A stretch of 64,000 nucleotides of DNA from Mesocentrotus franciscanus (taxonomy: Eukaryota; Echinodermata; Echinoidea; Camarodonta; Strongylocentrotidae): assembly GCA_037976565.1 (NCBI GenBank), contig CP137668.1:1279548-1343547 (forward strand). Direction: 5' to 3'. Below the pieces are notes generated by a model. That model ran no database searches, was not told where the DNA came from, and was given only the letters and a program-made list of their open reading frames with translations. A program made the position numbers and the translations under genes. The stretch's first letter is position 1. Every line of letters begins with the position of its first letter. Positions 60,527-64,000 of this stretch are shown one piece after another.

Positions 60527-60714
60527 AGCCCCACTGTACTACTTGTAGCTACTTGCTCCCTCTATATAGAAAACAATGCCTAAGCGGTGCCCGTTGGTCC
60601 CCCATGATCCTCTTTTTCTTATGTTAATTGAGAGCTGAGTTGATGAGATAACCACCTGTCAGTGACCACGCTAATCCCTCTAATCCCTCCTGGCCAATCT
60701 AGTGCAGAGGGGCT
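60527..60714. mobile_element. AGCCCC MITE, complete, TTAA-flanked
   Basis: The left end AGCCCCACTG and right end CAGAGGGGCT are short inverted copies. TTAA flanks both sides (60523-60526, 60715-60718). A truncated copy with high identity lies at 40984-41119. Confidence 0.85.
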
Positions 60715-60960
60715 TTAAATAAGGTTCAGTATACAAGTATTCAAGCATTAGAATGAAGGAAAGGGAAACTGCAAACATAATGAATGTTATACACACCACC
60801 ACGCGAATCTTAACCTTTAATGATCTTCAAAGAAACATGAATTGTATTTCATAGATAATATGTTAACAAGAGATAACTTATTCATACAGTGTTCTCTTTT
60901 CAGTTATTTATACATATTTTCAAACCATTAATAATCTTTCTTAATTTTTTCCCCTTGTAG

Positions 60961-61075
60961 CTTTTAGCAACCAGTGTCCGAGAAGCCCTGGTATCAACCG
61001 AGAGTGAATTGAAGCAGGGAAGAGAGACAACAGGAATAGATATCTCATCAGATGGTCTTATACGATCTACAGATG
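60961..61075 (+). CDS. Exon of the coiled-coil-type gene
   Basis: Acceptor TTCCCCTTGTAG and donor GATG|GTAGGA bracket 115 bp: 38 codons plus one base. It starts LLATSVREALVSTESELKQG and continues into a Ser/Asp/Gly-rich linker (GIDISSDGL). The leftover G joins the two-base start of the next exon as Val. Confidence 0.75.
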
Positions 61076-61451
61076 GTAGGAACATGTTCCCATTCATATC
61101 ATATACAGATCTATTCCAATGGCTTATCCCTAACAGGCTTTTGTGATAAATTCTAGTCAATCTCCATGACAACATGCATGTAATCACTGCAGTGTACATT
61201 GTACAGTGAAATGCTAGATATAGTACGACATTGTCTCTTGTCACATTTTAAAAACTGAGAAAATGGGATATAGATATCTCCACAGATGGTTTTATATGAT
61301 ATATGTATATAACACCTACACCTTTATTGAAATGATCCTCCTACAACATAAATGTTAGCTGGTTTTGCTTCCATCATTATGCAAGTAATATCATTATTTC
61401 ACAGAAATATTCATTACACTGTTTATTTCATCGTGTTTCTTCACTTTTTAG

Positions 61452-61510
61452 TTCTTGGACCAAGCAAGCTCCCAGAGGCATGGCAGACACTCCCTAGTAA
61501 AGTCTCTGAG
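61452..61510 (+). CDS. Exon of the coiled-coil-type gene
   Basis: Acceptor CTTCACTTTTTAG and donor GAG|GTATGT bracket 59 bp: two bases plus 19 codons. The peptide LGPSKLPEAWQTLPSKVSE is Pro-containing and looks like a linker between helical parts. The phase fits on both sides. Confidence 0.75.
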
Positions 61511-61744
61511 GTATGTATGGACTACAGATTACATCTTATCTTATGAATTTTAAAAAATGATATTGCAGATTAAGTTATAAGAATGAATGATATTAATGTA
61601 TGTTGTTGCTATTTAAATTTGTTTATGAAATTTACCTTACTCTACTTGCAGTATTTCTATATATTTACATTGTAATTAACTGCATTATATTTTCTATAAT
61701 ATGTATTGTTGAGTTTTAATTCATTGATGATTGATTTATTTGTT

Positions 61745-61818
61745 GTGTAAAGCGCTTTGATCAGTTCTAAATTGGATATAGCGCTATAAAAGAAACAATT
61801 TATTATTATTATTATTAG
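61745..61818 (+). mobile_element. SINE/LINE 3' tail fragment
   Basis: AAAGCGCTTTGATCA and ATAGCGCTATAAAAG followed by (ATT)n. This matches the tail of the SINE at 3042 and of 63371-63560. The 5' part is missing, as usual for truncated retroinsertions. Confidence 0.7.
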
Positions 61819-61867
61819 TGGCATCCTATTACAAACAAATTGTATGATCAGGTTGTGGTTATAAATC

Positions 61868-61897
61868 CATTCATTCATTCATTCATTCATTCATTCA
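61868..61897. repeat. (ATTC)n microsatellite
   Basis: Seven ATTC units in a row. Confidence 0.95.
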
Positions 61898-62289
61898 TAT
61901 CCTGTTCAAATGAAGTAAAGTTGCCTAGCAAAGCAATGCAATGTTTTGATAGCAATGAATTACAAGTACTTAGGGAAATCCTGTTCCTTCATGATTGGAA
62001 AGCAGGATGGCTCTCCTGTTTCACTTTAACATCTCAATTTTGATTTTGATTTTGACATGCACCATGGAAGTGACATGAGTCAGTAGAGACCTCTGGATTT
62101 ATTGAAAAATGATGTTAAAACCCCTCCTATTTTGTGCACTATTCATGAAGGTTTCCTTTACATTTAGAAAATTAAATTTTTATAGATTATACCTCTTCTT
62201 AACACGTTTTCCAAATTCCGATTTAAGAAAAACATCAGATTTCTAGTAATTAATGCCAGTTTTCATGGAATTGTTTTATTTTTGTTTAG

Positions 62290-62430
62290 GCTTTGGAGAA
62301 GAACAAGACATTGAATGATCTCCATCATGATTTCAGTGCAGAGATAGTGACTCATTGTCGAGAAGAGATCAAAGGTCAACCAACCATCAAGAGATTTAGA
62401 TCTAAACTTGATGTCAATAGCTCATGGAAG
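62290..62430 (+). CDS. Exon of the coiled-coil-type gene
   Basis: Acceptor TTTTTGTTTAG and donor AAG|GTAACT bracket 141 bp, 47 codons in phase 0. It begins ALEKNKTLNDLHHDFSAEIV, passes a single Cys (THCREE), and ends basic (KRFRSKLDVNSSWK). Confidence 0.8.
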
Positions 62431-62576
62431 GTAACTTACGGCTTTTTTTTACTTTTATACTTTTTAGAGTAAATGTATATTCTCTGAATTTCATTATTAG
62501 GATGGTCATTAATTTAGATAAATTTCAGGTATCATAACCAACACTGTTTACATTTAAATTTAGACATCAGTAATGA

Positions 62577-62704
62577 TTATGATAATGATGATGTGTTGTT
62601 GTTGATGGTGATTATGATAATGATGATGGTATGATGATTATGATTATGGTTGTGATAAGTATGATGATGATGATAATGATGATGATTGATAATGTCATCG
62701 TTGT

Positions 62705-62755
<51 letters not shown>

Positions 62756-62884
62756 GTTGATGGTGATGTTGATGTTGATGATGATGATGATGATGATGAG
62801 TTGATGGTGATGTTGATGATGATGATGAAGATGATGATGATGATGATGATGATGGTGAAGAGTTGATGGTGATGCTGATGTTGT

Positions 62885-62916
<32 letters not shown>

Positions 62917-62938
62917 TTGATGATAATGATGTTGGTAA
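62577..62938. repeat. GAT-rich trinucleotide repeat
   Basis: About 360 bp of GAT/GTT/AAT trinucleotides with long pure GAT runs. The Ile- and Ser/His-rich frames on - are artefacts. It ends about 60 bp before the exon at 63002. Confidence 0.95.
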
Positions 62939-63001
62939 AGACTGAATAGTCACAATCTTTAGCTATAACTATCATACCAATTTGATCATATATAACTCTA
63001 G

Positions 63002-63157
63002 AAGCTAGCCAAGAAGCACAGTGGAGTTGGCATCCATCATGAAGGTGATAAGATGAGAAGGACTACAAGACATAGCCTCATAGAGAAGAGACCAACTGCT
63101 CACTACCAAGCTGTTACTCAGAGACTCAAGAAAGATGTCGGTATGCACTTCCAAGAA
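63002..63157 (+). CDS. Exon of the coiled-coil-type gene
   Basis: Acceptor TATAACTCTAG and donor GAA|GTGAGT bracket 156 bp, 52 codons in phase 0. The peptide is very basic and His-rich (starts KLAKKHSGVGIHHEGDKMRR) and ends VGMHFQE. Phase fits both neighbours. Confidence 0.75.
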
Positions 63158-63370
63158 GTGAGTTTTTCAAATGCCATCCCACAAATATAGACTTGCATTG
63201 TCCTCCTCTTTTTTTTCCTTCTGTGCACTATGAATTGTGTGAATAAAATGCATTTGAGCATGATTTTGGAGTTGCATATACAACAGATGTTTTTGGATAT
63301 TTTTGGACCTGTTTTGTATCAAATAGGCTGTTTTCAGGAGTGCAAAAAGATATGAACAAAGTTGATGTTG

Positions 63371-63560
63371 ACTCTACCTCTTAGGAGAGGTAAAATGACG
63401 CCTGGCTGGAATGCTCCCTAGGGAGTGGAGAATGTGCATACATTGTGTGCGGTTAAGCCTGAATCCGATGACCGGGGTAATCATATATCTGTAAACCGCT
63501 TAGACACATCGTTGATGTATTAAGCGCTATATAAAAGCCGAATATTATTATTATTATTAT
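63371..63560 (+). mobile_element. SINE/LINE 3' part
   Basis: A GC-richer stretch ends with GTATTAAGCGCTATATAAAA and an (ATT)n tail. It shares the AGCGCTATA tail with 3042-3337 and 61745-61818. No B box is visible, so the head is probably missing. Confidence 0.65.
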
Positions 63561-63734
63561 AAATTAAGGCTGTACATCATCAAAATCAAATGTTTGAGCA
63601 AGGGCTGCAACTGTTTCATTTATGTGATATGAATATAAGTTGTTTTGATATCTTATGCATTGCATTGTTATGTATAAATCATGATTTTTTTTCTTTCTTT
63701 CATTTTATCATTTCTTTACCTTGACTACATGTAG

Positions 63735-63857
63735 GTAACAACAAGGTTAGCAAGTCATCTGAATCTACCATTTTACTACAGCCGAGCTGATCTTTGGACA
63801 TGCTATGAGAGGGCCTTCTTTCCCGGCAAGATCTCAGAGTTCCTTAAGATCTATGTC
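63735..63857 (+). CDS. Exon of the coiled-coil-type gene, continues past the window
   Basis: The acceptor (GACTACATGTAG) is weaker than the others. The donor (GTC|GTAAGT) is strong. The 123 bp give 41 codons in phase 0. The sequence is the least repetitive and most domain-like part: VTTRLASHLNLPFYYSRADL, then WTCYERAFFPGKI, then SEFLKIYV. A Trp/Cys/Tyr/Phe-rich core like this suggests the start of a globular helical domain whose remainder lies outside the window. I considered a VPS9-type domain but see none of its key motifs, so I leave it unnamed. Confidence 0.75.
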
Positions 63858-63950
63858 GTAAGTGTTTATAAGTCTGATTAGACCGAGCATTCAGGCTGCA
63901 GCATACATATATTGTCATGGTGTGATATTTAGTCTAATCCTTATCCTTGT

Positions 63951-64000
63951 CATCATCATCATCATTATTGTCATCATCACCCTTGTCATTATCATCATCT
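63951..64000. repeat. ATC/CAT trinucleotide repeat at the window edge
   Basis: CATCATCATC with ATT and GTC variants, continuing past the end. Confidence 0.9.

Larger units (their letters stand above)
40805..63857 (+). other. Span of the intron-rich gene (5' end uncertain, 3' end outside)
   Basis: The eleven secure exons (43749, 46537, 49749, 53669, 58711, 60189, 60961, 61452, 62290, 63002, 63735) splice into one uninterrupted frame of about 425 codons. Phase agrees at every junction, including two split codons. No transmembrane segment or signal peptide is evident. The N-terminal two-thirds is charged and heptad-like, followed by a short Ser/Gly/Pro linker, a basic region, and the start of a more hydrophobic domain. 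Exon starts and ends are from splice consensus and phase, not from transcripts. I cannot name the gene. A cytoplasmic scaffold or trafficking protein would fit, but that is a guess. Confidence 0.7.

Noticed and set aside
62577..62975. Ile/His/Ser-rich frames on the - strand
   Set aside because: Artefacts of the GAT repeat.
63735..63857. VPS9 (Rab5 exchange factor) domain
   Set aside because: The FYY...LW.CYE...FFP pattern brought it to mind, but none of the key VPS9 motifs are visible and the rest lies outside the window.

Overview
This is AT-rich metazoan nuclear DNA, not bacterial. It carries one intron-rich gene with short exons and GT-AG introns, tRNA-derived SINEs with ATT-rich tails, many short inverted-repeat (MITE-like) elements, and long GA, CT and GAT simple repeats. 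The frequent ACATGTACATG and TAGGCCTA words and the SINE tails suggest an echinoderm, most likely a sea urchin. That is an inference from style and was not tested by a search.

Left part (1-12.7 kb): no confident gene. It holds two tRNA-derived SINEs (3.0-3.3 kb on +, 8.6-8.8 kb on -), simple repeats, remnants of a G-rich GGGCACGTGCC repeat family, a foldback element at 2.75 kb and a perfect 38-bp palindrome at 6.3 kb. At 11.3-12.1 kb there is coding-looking sequence whose strand I cannot settle, split by a palindromic MITE. A CCAAT/E-box cluster at 12.4-12.6 kb looks like a promoter.

Middle part (12.7-40 kb): no recognisable exons. It is intergenic DNA or a long 5' intron with at least seven inverted-repeat elements. 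The largest is a 1.73-kb foldback at 28.6-30.3 kb with arms of about 0.7 kb and a loop of repeated GGTAATT motifs. A candidate promoter plus untranslated first exon lies at 35.7 kb, and a hammerhead-ribozyme-like motif at 36.24 kb on the - strand.

Right part (40.8-64 kb): one + strand gene read exon by exon. Eleven well-supported coding exons (43749 to 63857) join in one open frame of about 425 codons and run off the right edge. A possible upstream exon lies at 40805-40937 and a possible 21-nt microexon at 56879-56899. The protein is charged, helical and probably coiled-coil. I do not recognise the family. The introns hold further MITEs, a nested insertion of a TTAA-flanked element inside another element (51.5-52.4 kb), a SINE almost touching a splice donor, and tandem decayed copies of an exon start just before the exon at 43749.
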